A stretch of 64,000 nt of DNA from Xanthobacter sp. YC-JY1 (GCF_021730305.1 NZ_CP032674.1:496001-560000); one strand, 5' to 3'; positions 45,167 to 54,200 are shown, counted from the stretch's first letter. Notes: a model not told the origin generated them from the letters alone. Numbers and translations: made by a program.

Positions 45167-45232
45167 CCGTCATCCCCCGGCGCGTCCGGGGGATCCACCG
45201 CGCCGCTCATCCGCTGCCTCGGGCGATGACGG
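45167..45232. repeat. Dispersed palindromic intergenic element, degenerate copy 3
   Basis: Arm 45167-45198 matches the left arm of copies 1 and 2, with CCCCCGG...CCGGGGG instead of CGCCCGG...CCGGGCG. The right arm survives only as a 17-base remnant (45216-45232). Confidence 0.7.
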
Positions 45233-45282
45233 CGTCGGTTCGTGTGAGGCGCGCCGAGGCGGTCGATGACCGTTCCCGGTCC

Positions 45283-45311
45283 GTTTCCCCGATTCCGTGA
45301 ATCGGAGAAAC
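45283..45311. promoter_or_regulatory. Inverted repeat upstream of adenosine deaminase gene
   Basis: GTTTC-C-CCGATTC, CGT, GAATCGG-A-GAAAC: 13-base arms with one mismatch around a 3-base loop, 47 bases before the start codon. It may be a hairpin or an operator. Confidence 0.6.
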
Positions 45312-45357
45312 CCTCTACCCTCCCGCTCGAGTTGAGACCCGCGCCCCGGAGGCCCAG

Positions 45358-46905
45358 TTGCGTCGCCGTATCCTGATCGCCGCGTTCGTCCTGATCGCGG
45401 CTTTTGTCGCCATCCGGGCCGCAGTCGTCGCCAGCCATCTGCCCGAGGCGCTCACCGCCGCGCATTTCGAGGCGCTGCGGCCGGAGCCGAACCGCCAGCG
45501 CGCCTTCCTGCACCGCATGCCCAAGGGCGGCGACCTGCACACCCACCTCTCCGGCGCGGTTTATGCCGAGCGGTTGATCGCCTGGGCCATCAAGGATGGC
45601 CTGTGCCTCGATCCCGTGGCCATGAACATCCTCTCCCCGCCCGCCGATGCGAGCGCCGAGAAGCCGTGCGGCGCCGATCCGAAGATCGTCCCCATCGCCG
45701 ACGCGGTGGCCGGCTGGCGCGGCCAGACCACCTTCGACCTCTTGGTGGATGCCCTCTCCTTGCGCTGGTTCCTGCCCACCCCGGCGGTGCCCTCGGGCCA
45801 CGACCAGTTCTTCGCCTCCTTCTCCAAGTTCAACCCCGCCGCCGGCGGCCCGGACTGGACGCGCACCATGGAGCGCACCGCCGAGATGACGGTGGACCAG
45901 CTGCGCCAGTACCGCGCGGACAACGTGCAATATGCCGAGCTGATGGTGACGCTGCTCGAGGGCGAGGACCGCCGCCGCCTCGGCCAGGCCATCGGTGCCG
46001 AGCGCGATCCCAAGGCCATGCTGGCGGCGCTGGAGGCGGCCGGCATGGCCGAGGTGGTCCGCCGCCGGGTGGAGGACATCAAGGCCCTCGTCGCCCGGGT
46101 GGAGGCGCTGCGCGGCTGCGCGGCGGACGCCACCCGACCCGGCTGCGGGGTGGATTTCCGCTATATCGCGCAGGTGAACCGCAACGGCGCGCCGGCCGAG
46201 GTGTTCGCCCAGACGGCGGTGTCGGCGGCGCTGGTGCGGGCGTTGCCGGACATCGTGGCCGGCTTCAACTATGTCGGCCCGGAGGACTACCGCACGGCCC
46301 GGCAGGATTACCGCACCCACATGCAGTGGATCGGCTTCCTCGCGGGCAAGGATGTGCCGGTGGCGCTCCATGCGGGCGAGCTGTGGCTCGGGCTGGTGCC
46401 GCCGTCCGACCTCGACTTCCACATCCGCGATGCGGTGGAGACGGCGGGCGCGCGGCGCATCGGCCATGGCACCGCCATCGGCTTCGAGCGCGACATGGAT
46501 GGGCTGCTGGCGGAGCTGAAGGCGCGCGGCGTCGCCATCGAGATCGCGCTCACCTCGTCCGACGTGATCCTCGGCGTGCGCGACCGCCGCCACCCCATCC
46601 GCACCTATCTCTCGGCCGGGGTACCGGTGACGCTGGCCACCGACGATGCGGGCGTCTCGCGCATCGACCTCACCAACGAATATGTGCGCGCCGCGCAGGA
46701 CCACGGCCTCGGCTATCGCCGGCTGAAGGGCTTCGCGCACACCGCCATCGAAAAGGCCTTCCTGTCGCCGCCGGAAAAGGCCCGCCAGCAATCCCGCCTC
46801 GATGCCGCCTTCACCGCCTTCGAGCGCGAGGTCTCCGACGCCCTCCCCCTCGGCACCCGCATCGCCGCCTTCTTCCGCGCGCTGGTGGGCGTGCAGGGGC
46901 GTTGA
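45358..46905 (+). CDS. Exported adenosine deaminase-family amidohydrolase (ADGF-like)
   Basis: A 515-residue protein with an N-terminal signal/anchor (RRRILIAAFVLIAAFVAIRAAVVAS), so probably extracytoplasmic. The catalytic barrel has the zinc ligands of adenosine deaminase: KGGDLHTHLSGAV (HxH, ~residues 60-62), VALHAGELW (His/Glu), RRIGHGTAIG (His) and ATDDAGVSR (paired Asp). An inserted ~60-residue segment with several cysteines (PCGADPKI, RGCAADATRPGCG) resembles growth-factor-type ADGF deaminases more than cytosolic ADA. It deaminates adenosine or a related nucleoside outside the cytoplasm (inference). TTG start at 45358 with CCGGAGG upstream. Monocistronic. Confidence 0.85.
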   Translation: MRRRILIAAFVLIAAFVAIRAAVVASHLPEALTAAHFEALRPEPNRQRAFLHRMPKGGDLHTHLSGAVYAERLIAWAIKDGLCLDPVAMNILSPPADASAEKPCGADPKIVPIADAVAGWRGQTTFDLLVDALSLRWFLPTPAVPSGHDQFFASFSKFNPAAGGPDWTRTMERTAEMTVDQLRQYRADNVQYAELMVTLLEGEDRRRLGQAIGAERDPKAMLAALEAAGMAEVVRRRVEDIKALVARVEALRGCAADATRPGCGVDFRYIAQVNRNGAPAEVFAQTAVSAALVRALPDIVAGFNYVGPEDYRTARQDYRTHMQWIGFLAGKDVPVALHAGELWLGLVPPSDLDFHIRDAVETAGARRIGHGTAIGFERDMDGLLAELKARGVAIEIALTSSDVILGVRDRRHPIRTYLSAGVPVTLATDDAGVSRIDLTNEYVRAAQDHGLGYRRLKGFAHTAIEKAFLSPPEKARQQSRLDAAFTAFEREVSDALPLGTRIAAFFRALVGVQGR

Positions 46906-46915
46906 AGGCGAGGAA

Positions 46916-48439
46916 TCAGGCGGGCTCGCGCGCTTCCGCCGGCCTGCGGGGCGATGGCGCCATCGCATATTCCTCCCGGTCCTGCGGCGGCCCCCACATA
47001 TCCGCGACCGTCGCGCCGGTGTCGCGCGAGGGACGGCGCAGGAAGCCGAGGATCTCGTGCGGCCACACCCGCCGTCCGATCTGCGCATACCAGCGCATGG
47101 CATGGCGCAGGCGCGCGTCGCGCTCCAGATAGGTGCGCCGGAGCGCCTTGGGCCGCAGTTGCAGCACCGCCTCGGTGAACTTGACCCAGGCGAGCGTCCG
47201 CCACGCCGGCATGTGGCGCGTGGCGAGCGCCTGGTGCTTGTAGTCCCAGCGCTGGCGATCGGCCTCGATCACCCGCCGGCTGGCGGCGAGCTGGTAGTAG
47301 GGCGTCCAGCGATGCGGCGTCACGTACAGCATCTGGATCTGGTCCGGATCGTGGGCGAGAAGGCGCCGGAGGCCGCGCCAGTGGTCGCGGTCGGTCTCCT
47401 CCTCGAAGCCCACCACCCAGGTGGCCATGGAGAGGATGGAATGGCGGCGCAGCAGGCGGATCGCCTCCCGGTCGGTATCGACGCCGCCGCCCTTGCGGAT
47501 GAGGGCGAGGGTGGCCGCATCCGTATTCTCCAGCCCGAGCAGGAAGCGCACCCAGCCGGCCTTGCGGTAGAGGGGAAGGATATCCGCGTCGCGCACGATG
47601 TCGTCGGCGCGGGTGGAGCCGACGAGGATGAGGTCCACATCCTCCGCGATCAGCGCCTCCAGAAACGCGCGCCAGGCCTTGCGCGACGAGGTGGGGTTCT
47701 CGTCGGCGAAGTTGATGACCCGGACGCCCTGCTCGCGGTGGAGCCGCGCCAGTTCCTTGGCGAACAGCACGGGATCGCGGTGGCGCCAACGGCTCCAGAA
47801 GCCGCGCTGGCCGCAATAGGTGCAGGGATGCGGGCAGCCACGGGAGAACTGGACCACCACCGCCCGGAGCCCGCCCCAGTAGGAATAGCGGGCGTGATCG
47901 ATCAGCTCCCAGCCGACGCGGTAGGCATCGAGATTCTGGATCATCGGCGCGGGCGGGGTGGCGTGCGGGCCGGCGGCGTCGCGAAAGGCGATGCCGGGGA
48001 TGTCGGCGAGCGGCGTGCCGGATGCCAGGGCCGCCATGAGGCGCCGGGCGGTCTCCTCGCCCTCGCCCCGGACGATGGCCGTCACATGGGGTTCGGCGGC
48101 GAGGATGTCGCGCCAGTGATAGGTGGGGAACACCCCGCCATAGACGATGAAGGCTTCGGGCAGCGCCTGCGCGATGCCGGCCGCCACGGCCGCGATCACC
48201 GGATGGCCGGAGGTGGAGCCGGAATGGCCGAACAGCACCGCATCCGGCTGGAAGGCCGCCGCCGCCGCGACGAGCTCGGCCGCCGTCATCGGCTTCAGCT
48301 CGCCGTCCACGAGGCGCACCGCGTGCCCGTCATCGATGAGCGGGCCGCCGATGGCGAGGAGGCCCAGCGGCGGCAGGTGATCGTCGGGGATGCGGCTGCC
48401 GATGGAGGGGTGCGGCACGTTGATCAGCAGGATGCGCAC
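46916..48439 (-). CDS. B12-binding domain radical SAM enzyme (BchE-like)
   Basis: A 507-residue cobalamin-dependent radical SAM protein. The N-terminal ~130 residues are a B12-binding Rossmann-like domain (LLINVPHPSIGSRIPDDH, PDAVLFGHSGSTSGHP, AFIVYGGVFPTYHW). The radical SAM core has the 4Fe-4S motif CPHPCTYC (CxxxCxxC) near residue 200, GLENTDAATLALIRKGG and a C-terminal helical extension. Family members include anaerobic cyclase BchE and many B12-dependent methylases and rearrangers; relatives of this sequence are often labelled BchE-like, but no bacteriochlorophyll genes are present here, so the substrate is unknown. GTG start. It is divergent from a methyltransferase gene 124 bases away. 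Confidence 0.85.
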   Translation of the reverse strand: MRILLINVPHPSIGSRIPDDHLPPLGLLAIGGPLIDDGHAVRLVDGELKPMTAAELVAAAAAFQPDAVLFGHSGSTSGHPVIAAVAAGIAQALPEAFIVYGGVFPTYHWRDILAAEPHVTAIVRGEGEETARRLMAALASGTPLADIPGIAFRDAAGPHATPPAPMIQNLDAYRVGWELIDHARYSYWGGLRAVVVQFSRGCPHPCTYCGQRGFWSRWRHRDPVLFAKELARLHREQGVRVINFADENPTSSRKAWRAFLEALIAEDVDLILVGSTRADDIVRDADILPLYRKAGWVRFLLGLENTDAATLALIRKGGGVDTDREAIRLLRRHSILSMATWVVGFEEETDRDHWRGLRRLLAHDPDQIQMLYVTPHRWTPYYQLAASRRVIEADRQRWDYKHQALATRHMPAWRTLAWVKFTEAVLQLRPKALRRTYLERDARLRHAMRWYAQIGRRVWPHEILGFLRRPSRDTGATVADMWGPPQDREEYAMAPSPRRPAEAREPA

Positions 48440-48563
48440 GGGACCTTGCTTCCTCCGCCCCGGGATGGCCGTGGCCCGTGTCGCCGCGGCCTGCCTTCCA
48501 ATGGGTCAATGCTTACCGCGTCCCCCTCGGATGTGCCATCCTCCGCCGGACGGGAGATCCAGG

Positions 48564-49640
48564 ATGGCCGGGGATGACGAGCGGGCGACGGGCCCGGCGC
48601 CCATGCAGGGGGGTGGGTTCTACAATGATCATGCCCAGCATCAGGCGCAGGGCGGCGCCCATGGGCTGCCGCTGATCGACCGGGCGTTCGAGGGGATGGT
48701 GCTGCACGGCCCCGTCACGCTGGCCGATTATGGCAGCGCCACGGGGCGCAATTCGCTGGCGCCCATGGGGCTCGCGCTCGGCCATGTGCGCCGGCAGCTG
48801 GGGCCGGACGTTCCGGTGAGCGTCGTCCACACCGACCAGCCGGGCAATGATTTCTCCGGCCTGTTCCAGCTGCTGCGGGACGATCCCGAAAGCTATCTCC
48901 GGCGTGACGGCCGGGTCTTCGCCTCCGCCGTGGGGCGCACCTTCCATGAGCAGGTGCTGCCGGATGCCAGCGTGGATTTCGGCTGGTGCTCGTTCGCCGC
49001 CCACTGGATGAGCCATGCGCCGGTGATGCCGGCCGGCCATGTGTGGCCGCGCCAGACGGCGCCGGAGGTGCGCGCTGCCTTCGCCGCGCAGGCGGCGGCG
49101 GACTGGCGGGCCTTCCTCGCCGCCCGTGCGCGGGAGCTGAAGCCGGGCGGCGCCCTCGTGGTGGTGCAGCCGAGCCTGCCGGAGGCGGAGCCCACCACCT
49201 TCCCCGTGCTGATGGCCTGGGTGGAGGCGGAGCTGGACGCTCTGGCCCTCGGCGGCGTCCTCACGCCCGACGAGCGCGGGCGGATGACCATCCTCGTCTT
49301 CGAGCGCACCGCCGCCGATGCCCGCATTCCGTTCGCCGACGGGGCGTTCGCGGGGCTGACGCTGGTGGTCGAGGAGGCGCGGGAGATGCCGGACCCGTTC
49401 TGGCCGGCCTATGGGTTGGATGGCGATGCGGCGGCGCTGGCGGACAAGCATCTCGGCTTCTTCCGCGCGCCGTTCCTGCCCTCGCTGCTGGCGGCGCTCG
49501 ATGCCGGCCGCGATGCCGGCTTCCGCGAGGCGTTCACGGGGCGGTTGATGGAGGCGCTGGGCCGCCGCATGCGCGCGGCGCCGCAGCCGCTGCTCTCCCC
49601 CATGGTGATCCTCACCACTCTGTACCGGAAGGCGGGGTAG
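48564..49640 (+). CDS. SABATH-like carboxyl methyltransferase
   Basis: A 358-residue SAM-dependent methyltransferase resembling the SABATH family, best known from plant salicylate/jasmonate methyltransferases. The SAM pocket LADYGSATGRNSL (plant ADLGCSSGPNT) is followed by VHTDQPGNDFSGLFQLL, corresponding to the family motif N-D-x-P-x-N-D-F, then a substrate-pocket region with GWCSFAAHWMSHAP (plant SYSLxWLS). It probably methylates the carboxylate of a small acid. ATG 48564 follows GGAGATCCAGG. It is transcribed divergently from a B12-radical SAM gene, so the two may act on one metabolite (inference). Confidence 0.68.
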   Translation: MAGDDERATGPAPMQGGGFYNDHAQHQAQGGAHGLPLIDRAFEGMVLHGPVTLADYGSATGRNSLAPMGLALGHVRRQLGPDVPVSVVHTDQPGNDFSGLFQLLRDDPESYLRRDGRVFASAVGRTFHEQVLPDASVDFGWCSFAAHWMSHAPVMPAGHVWPRQTAPEVRAAFAAQAAADWRAFLAARARELKPGGALVVVQPSLPEAEPTTFPVLMAWVEAELDALALGGVLTPDERGRMTILVFERTAADARIPFADGAFAGLTLVVEEAREMPDPFWPAYGLDGDAAALADKHLGFFRAPFLPSLLAALDAGRDAGFREAFTGRLMEALGRRMRAAPQPLLSPMVILTTLYRKAG

Positions 49641-49650
49641 GGGCGCGCTG

Positions 49651-52365
49651 TCAGGCCAGCGGGGAAAAGCGCCGCGCCAGCGCCACCGGCACGCCGGCGC
49701 CGGCGCGGGCGAGCGCCGCGGCCTCGGCGATGGGGAGGGGCCGGCCGAGCAGGAAGCCCTGCGCCTCGGCGCAAGAGGTGCGGGCGAGCAGCGCCCACTG
49801 CTCCTCGGTCTCGATGCCCTCGGCGACGGTGGCGATGCCGAGCCGGCCGGTGAGCACGGTGACGGCCTCGATGATGGCGGCGCTGGCGGAGCCCTCGGTG
49901 GCATCCAGCACGAAGGAGCGGTCGATCTTGATCTTGTCGATGGGCAGCAGGCGCAGCCGGCTGAGGCTGGAATAGCCGGTGCCGAAATCGTCGAGCACGA
50001 TCCTCACCCCCAGGTCGCGCAGGCGCTGGAGCACGGCGAGGCTGGTCTGCTCGCTCTCGAACAGGGCGGTCTCGGTGATCTCGCATTCGAGCCGCTCGGG
50101 CGGCAGTCCGCTGTCGCGCAGCGCCGCCTCCACCGTGCCGATGATGTCGCCGAAGGCGAGCTGCACCGGCGAGAGATTCACCGCCACCTTCAGATCGCCG
50201 GGGAGCGCGGCGATGTCGGCCACCGCCTGCCGCATGGCGAACGCGCCGATCTCCACGATGCTGCGGGAATCCTCGGTCAGCGGAACGAAGATGGAGGGGT
50301 CGACGAGGCCGCGGCGCGGGTGGTTCCAGCGCAGCAGCGCCTCGAACCCGGTGAGCGCGCCGGTCACCACCGAGAAGATCGGCTGGTAGGCGAGCTCGAA
50401 CTGGTCCTGCGCCAGCGCCTGCCGGAGGTCCTGCTCCATCTCCAGCCGGGCGCGCAGATGGACGTCCATCTCCGGCTCGAACACGCACAGGGTGCCGCGA
50501 CCCCACGCCTTGGCGCGGTAGAGCGCGAGGTCGGCCTGCTTGAGCAGGGTGTCGGCGTCGGTCCACGCCGCCTCGGCCACCGCGATGCCGACGCTGACGC
50601 TGACGGAGATGGTATGGCCGAGGGCCGAATAGGGCTCCCCGAGCAGGGCGATGATGCGCCCGGCCAGCTCGGTGGCCGCCTCCGGCTGCTGCGGCCCGAT
50701 GCTGATGATGGCGAACTCGTCGCCGCTGAGGCGCGCCACCGCGCCGGGGGCCTGGACGCAATTGGTGAGGCGGGCGGCCACCGTCCGCAGCAGGGCGTCG
50801 CCCACCGGATGGCCGAGGGTGTCGTTGACGTCCTTGAAGCGGTCGAGGTCGAGATAGAGCAGGGCCATCTTCTCGCCCAGCTCGGCGGCCTGGTGGAGCG
50901 ACTTGCCGATGCGCTCGCGGAACACCACCCGGTTGGGCAGGCCGGTGAGGTCGTCGTGGTGGGCGAGGAAGCGGATGCGCCCCTCGCGCTCGATCAGCAC
51001 CATGTTCTGGCGCTGCGCCTCGGCGGCGGCCTCATTGGCGCGCAGGTTCGCCTCGGCCAGCTCCGCCTGCACCGCCTTGAGCGCGGTGATGTCGGTGCGG
51101 ATCCCGACCACGCCGCCGTCCGCGGTGGCCCGGTCGGTCATCAGCACCCAGCGCCCGGTGGACAATTGTCGCTCGACGGGACTGTTTTCGGGACGATGCC
51201 AGCGCTCCCTTTCCGCGACGGCCTCTTCGGTCACCGGGCCGGCGAACGGAAGTTGTCGCGCCTTGGCGCTTGCCCGCATGATGTCCTTGAAGCGGGCACC
51301 CGGGATGAGAAAAGGCGCGGTGATGGCGAACAGTTCGCGGTAGCGCTGGTTGCAGGCGACGAGCCGGTCGTCTCCGTCCCACAGGGCGAAGCCATCGGAC
51401 ATGGCCTCCACCGCATTGGCGAGCACGGCCGTGGCGCGGGCCCGCTCGGAATCCACCTTCTCGCGCTGGCGCAGGGCGATGAGCAGGGCGCCGGCGAAGG
51501 CCGTCACCAGCGCCGCGCCGATGGCCGCCGCCGCGACCATCCGGTCCCGGTCGAGCCGCCAGGGGGCCAGCACGTCGTCAAGCTTGGTGGTCAGCACAAC
51601 GCGCAGGTCGCCGGGCAACGAGGCGCGCACCACGGCGAGTTCCGGCTCTCCCCTGTCGCCGGTGGTGACGAAGGCCTTGCCGTCGGGCGGGCGCGTTCCC
51701 AGTGCACCGTGCCGCCACTCGCCGATTGCCAATTCGTCATGGGGGAAGGAGGCCATCAACTGGCCGTTGGGTCGTTCGATGCGGATGCGTATTTCCGGGG
51801 CAAGACCGGTCTCTGCCAGGATCTTCATGAGGGCGAGGATCGGGACGTCGGCGACGGCGACCACGCCGCCCCATCCGGGGACGGCCCGGACGGCATAGAG
51901 CGACCAGTCGCCGTTCACCGGACTCTGCACCGGCCCGAGCATGGCGGTGGGCTCCAGCCCGGTAAGCCCCGCGGCGAGGGGCAGCGAGCGCAGCACACCC
52001 CGGGGGCGCGCGGAGGCGATGATGGCGCCATCGGGGGCGACCAGCATCAGGTCGCGGAAAGCGATGGTCTGCAAGTTGAGGCCGCGCAGTAGTTCGTTGG
52101 CGCCCAGTGAGGCGGGGGCCACGCCGGCCGCGGCGAACAGCGGGCGTATGGTGGCAAGCGCGCTGTGGACCTGCAGCAATTGCCGGTTAAGCGCACTCTC
52201 CACACCCTGCGCCGAGCGCTCGATATTGGTTTCGGCGGCGAGCTGCGTGGCGACGAGGCTCCGATCGGCGAGCAACGCCGTCCCGATAGCCAGAAGGCCC
52301 AAGATCACGATGGTCCCGGCAATGACGGAGAGCTTGAGGCGGTGCCAGATCATCGTCGGCGTCAT
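49651..52365 (-). CDS. GGDEF-EAL cyclic-di-GMP protein with Cache-like sensor and PAS
   Basis: A 904-residue membrane protein. TM1 (~residues 13-32), a ~240-residue periplasmic region (dCache-like, with the VPGWGGVVAVADVPI end), TM2 (~277-300), PAS (~320-430, SDGFALWDGDDRLVACNQRY), then GGDEF (~470-630, DDLTGLPNRVVF and RLSGDEFAI) and EAL (~645-890, FEALLRWNHP, DDFGTGYSSLSRLRLL). The GGDEF signature is SGDEF rather than GGDEF/GGEEF. The EAL domain keeps the EALLRW, EITETALFE and DDFGTGYSS motifs and looks active, so it is probably a phosphodiesterase or a bifunctional switch. It is downstream of a TRAP binding protein gene in a probable operon (72-base gap). Confidence 0.88.
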   Translation of the reverse strand: MTPTMIWHRLKLSVIAGTIVILGLLAIGTALLADRSLVATQLAAETNIERSAQGVESALNRQLLQVHSALATIRPLFAAAGVAPASLGANELLRGLNLQTIAFRDLMLVAPDGAIIASARPRGVLRSLPLAAGLTGLEPTAMLGPVQSPVNGDWSLYAVRAVPGWGGVVAVADVPILALMKILAETGLAPEIRIRIERPNGQLMASFPHDELAIGEWRHGALGTRPPDGKAFVTTGDRGEPELAVVRASLPGDLRVVLTTKLDDVLAPWRLDRDRMVAAAAIGAALVTAFAGALLIALRQREKVDSERARATAVLANAVEAMSDGFALWDGDDRLVACNQRYRELFAITAPFLIPGARFKDIMRASAKARQLPFAGPVTEEAVAERERWHRPENSPVERQLSTGRWVLMTDRATADGGVVGIRTDITALKAVQAELAEANLRANEAAAEAQRQNMVLIEREGRIRFLAHHDDLTGLPNRVVFRERIGKSLHQAAELGEKMALLYLDLDRFKDVNDTLGHPVGDALLRTVAARLTNCVQAPGAVARLSGDEFAIISIGPQQPEAATELAGRIIALLGEPYSALGHTISVSVSVGIAVAEAAWTDADTLLKQADLALYRAKAWGRGTLCVFEPEMDVHLRARLEMEQDLRQALAQDQFELAYQPIFSVVTGALTGFEALLRWNHPRRGLVDPSIFVPLTEDSRSIVEIGAFAMRQAVADIAALPGDLKVAVNLSPVQLAFGDIIGTVEAALRDSGLPPERLECEITETALFESEQTSLAVLQRLRDLGVRIVLDDFGTGYSSLSRLRLLPIDKIKIDRSFVLDATEGSASAAIIEAVTVLTGRLGIATVAEGIETEEQWALLARTSCAEAQGFLLGRPLPIAEAAALARAGAGVPVALARRFSPLA

Positions 52366-52437
52366 CCGCCAGGCTCGAGGGCGCCGCGGGTAATCCTGAG
52401 GGATACCCTTCCGTCCGAACTGTCCGGCCGGCTGCGA

Positions 52438-53550
52438 TCACTCGGCTTTTGCAGTCGTGGTATGCAGCTTCGCAAGATAGGCATTCCATGCATCGACGCA
52501 AGCCGAGCCACACCGTTCGATCCAGCGCGGCAGGACGGTTCCGGAGAGCAGACTGAGGCGGCGGGCGGCGTCGGCTTCAGATTGTGGCACCACCACCAGC
52601 CGGTGAGCCTGCGGCCGCCCGCAGACGCTCGCGCCGGTGTTGCAGTCGAGCCCGCGAGCGGTATCAGACTCCGCCTGCTGCCAGATGCGCCCTTCGAGAT
52701 CCGCGAGGCCGTCACGGATCGGCGCCCGCACGTCCTGCGGCAGGGCCTGCCAGGCGGTCAAATTGGCGCCGAAGAAGGAGATTCCCCAGCTGATTGCCAT
52801 GCTGTGGACATGGGTGGTGACGTCGCCGAGGCCGATCTCGTAGCCGCTGAGGGTGCCGGTGATGGCGCAGTCCACCACGCCCTGCCGCACGGCATCCACC
52901 ACATCCGCGAACGGCACCACGACGGGAATGGCCCCGAGCGCTTTCATCAAATCGGACTGGGCCACCGAGGAAGTGCGGACCCGGCGGCCGGCAATGTCGT
53001 CGAGGCCGCGGAAGGCGGAGCGGCAGAAGAGCACCTGCGCCGGATAGGCATAGATGGCGAGCAGCTCGATATCCCACCGGTCGCGCAGGATATTGACGAG
53101 ATGCGCGCGGAAGGCGGCGACCGTCTTCTTCAGGGTCGCCATGTCGGGATTGAGGATGGCCAGGTCCACGGCGTTGAGCTCCGGCTCCTCCGCCGAGACC
53201 ACGGAGAGAAGGCCGGTGCCGAACGGCACCACGCCGAGCCGCATGAGCTGCAGCATCTCCTGCCCGCGCAGGCCGCCGCTGTCATTGGGGATGATGGTGG
53301 CGACCACCCGCCCGCCGGTGCGCTCGGGGATCTCGCGCTCCCAGAACGGCTGTTCCAGCCGGGTGAACTGGGTGACGCCCCCGAGCCCGCCCACCACCTG
53401 CAGCCGGATGGGTTCATCCTTGGCGCGTGCGGGAGAGGTCAGGCCCAGCGCCATGAGGAGCAAAGCGAAGGAGGGCAAGAGCTGCCGCAGGCATGCCCGC
53501 GCCGTCCCGATTCGCCTGTGAATCGCCTTTCGCCTGCGTCGCGCCCGCAT
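52438..53550 (-). CDS. TRAP-type periplasmic substrate-binding protein (DctP-like), orphan
   Basis: A 370-residue binding protein with a signal peptide after an Arg-rich start (SFALLLMALGLTSPARA, cleavage near residue 44). It fits the DctP family: RLEQPFWEREIPERTGGRV, GGLRGQEMLQLMRLGVVPFG, SAFRGLDDIAGRRVRTSSVAQ and VPFADVVDAVRQGVVDCAITGTLSGYE. No TRAP permease genes (DctQ/DctM) lie nearby. The gene is immediately upstream of the GGDEF-EAL gene, so it could act as a ligand-loaded partner of that sensor (inference). It contains an extra Cys-bearing stretch (GLDCNTGASVCGRPQ). Confidence 0.82.
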   Translation of the reverse strand: MRARRRRKAIHRRIGTARACLRQLLPSFALLLMALGLTSPARAKDEPIRLQVVGGLGGVTQFTRLEQPFWEREIPERTGGRVVATIIPNDSGGLRGQEMLQLMRLGVVPFGTGLLSVVSAEEPELNAVDLAILNPDMATLKKTVAAFRAHLVNILRDRWDIELLAIYAYPAQVLFCRSAFRGLDDIAGRRVRTSSVAQSDLMKALGAIPVVVPFADVVDAVRQGVVDCAITGTLSGYEIGLGDVTTHVHSMAISWGISFFGANLTAWQALPQDVRAPIRDGLADLEGRIWQQAESDTARGLDCNTGASVCGRPQAHRLVVVPQSEADAARRLSLLSGTVLPRWIERCGSACVDAWNAYLAKLHTTTAKAE

Positions 53551-53690
53551 CTTCCGGCCCCGCCTTCAGGCCAGCCGCCCGCCCCGAACCGCAACGCCGG
53601 GGAGGGATATTCCTGTGAGAGTGAGCGCAAGGGCGGGGAATGTGCAAGCACAAGCTTGGCCAATGAGGGCGCTTTCCGCGCCAGCCGGAG

Positions 53691-54200
53691 TCATCGGCCC
53701 GCGTCGGAACGTTGCGCCTTCTCGTATTTGCGGACGACCCGCTCCCGCTTCAGCCGCGACAGGCGTTGCAGCCAGAAGATGCCGTCGAGCTGGTCGCACT
53801 CGTGCTGATGGCAGACGGCGCGCAGTCCCTCGGCCTCTTCCTCCTGAAAAGCGCCGGCGAGATCCTGGTAGCGTACCCGCACGCGCGCCTGGCGCCCCAC
53901 CTCCTCGATGGCGCCGGGCATGGAGACGCTGCCCTCGGCATGGCGGATCGTCTCGGGCGAGGACCACACGATTTCGGGATTGATGTAGGTGCGCGGCCCT
54001 TCCTCCGGGGAAAGCTCCAACACCACCACCCGCGCGAGCACCCCCACGTGGGGCGCCGTGATGCCGATGCCTGGCGCCGCGCGCAGGGTGTCGAGAAGGT
54101 CGGTTGCGAGGGCTGCCAGCGCGGCGTCGAACACCACGACCGGCACCGCCGGCTGCCGCAGCCGCGGGTCGGGGAACTTCACGATCTGCCGCACCGCCAT
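53691..54200 (-). CDS. Peptide deformylase-like protein with degenerate active site
   Basis: A 169-residue protein of the Def fold, with the start MAVRQIVKFPDPRLRQPAVP typical of deformylases and GGAGGACG upstream. The three catalytic motifs are altered. Motif I GxGxAAxQ is GIGITAPH (Gln to His51). Motif II EGCLS is EGSVS (metal ligand Cys to Ser91). Motif III HExxH is HECDQ (His133 and Glu134 kept, second metal His to Gln137). Two of three metal ligands and the catalytic Gln are therefore missing, so deformylase activity is unlikely. The rest is intact, pointing to a conserved non-canonical role rather than recent decay. Confidence 0.85.
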   Translation of the reverse strand: MAVRQIVKFPDPRLRQPAVPVVVFDAALAALATDLLDTLRAAPGIGITAPHVGVLARVVVLELSPEEGPRTYINPEIVWSSPETIRHAEGSVSMPGAIEEVGRQARVRVRYQDLAGAFQEEEAEGLRAVCHQHECDQLDGIFWLQRLSRLKRERVVRKYEKAQRSDAGR

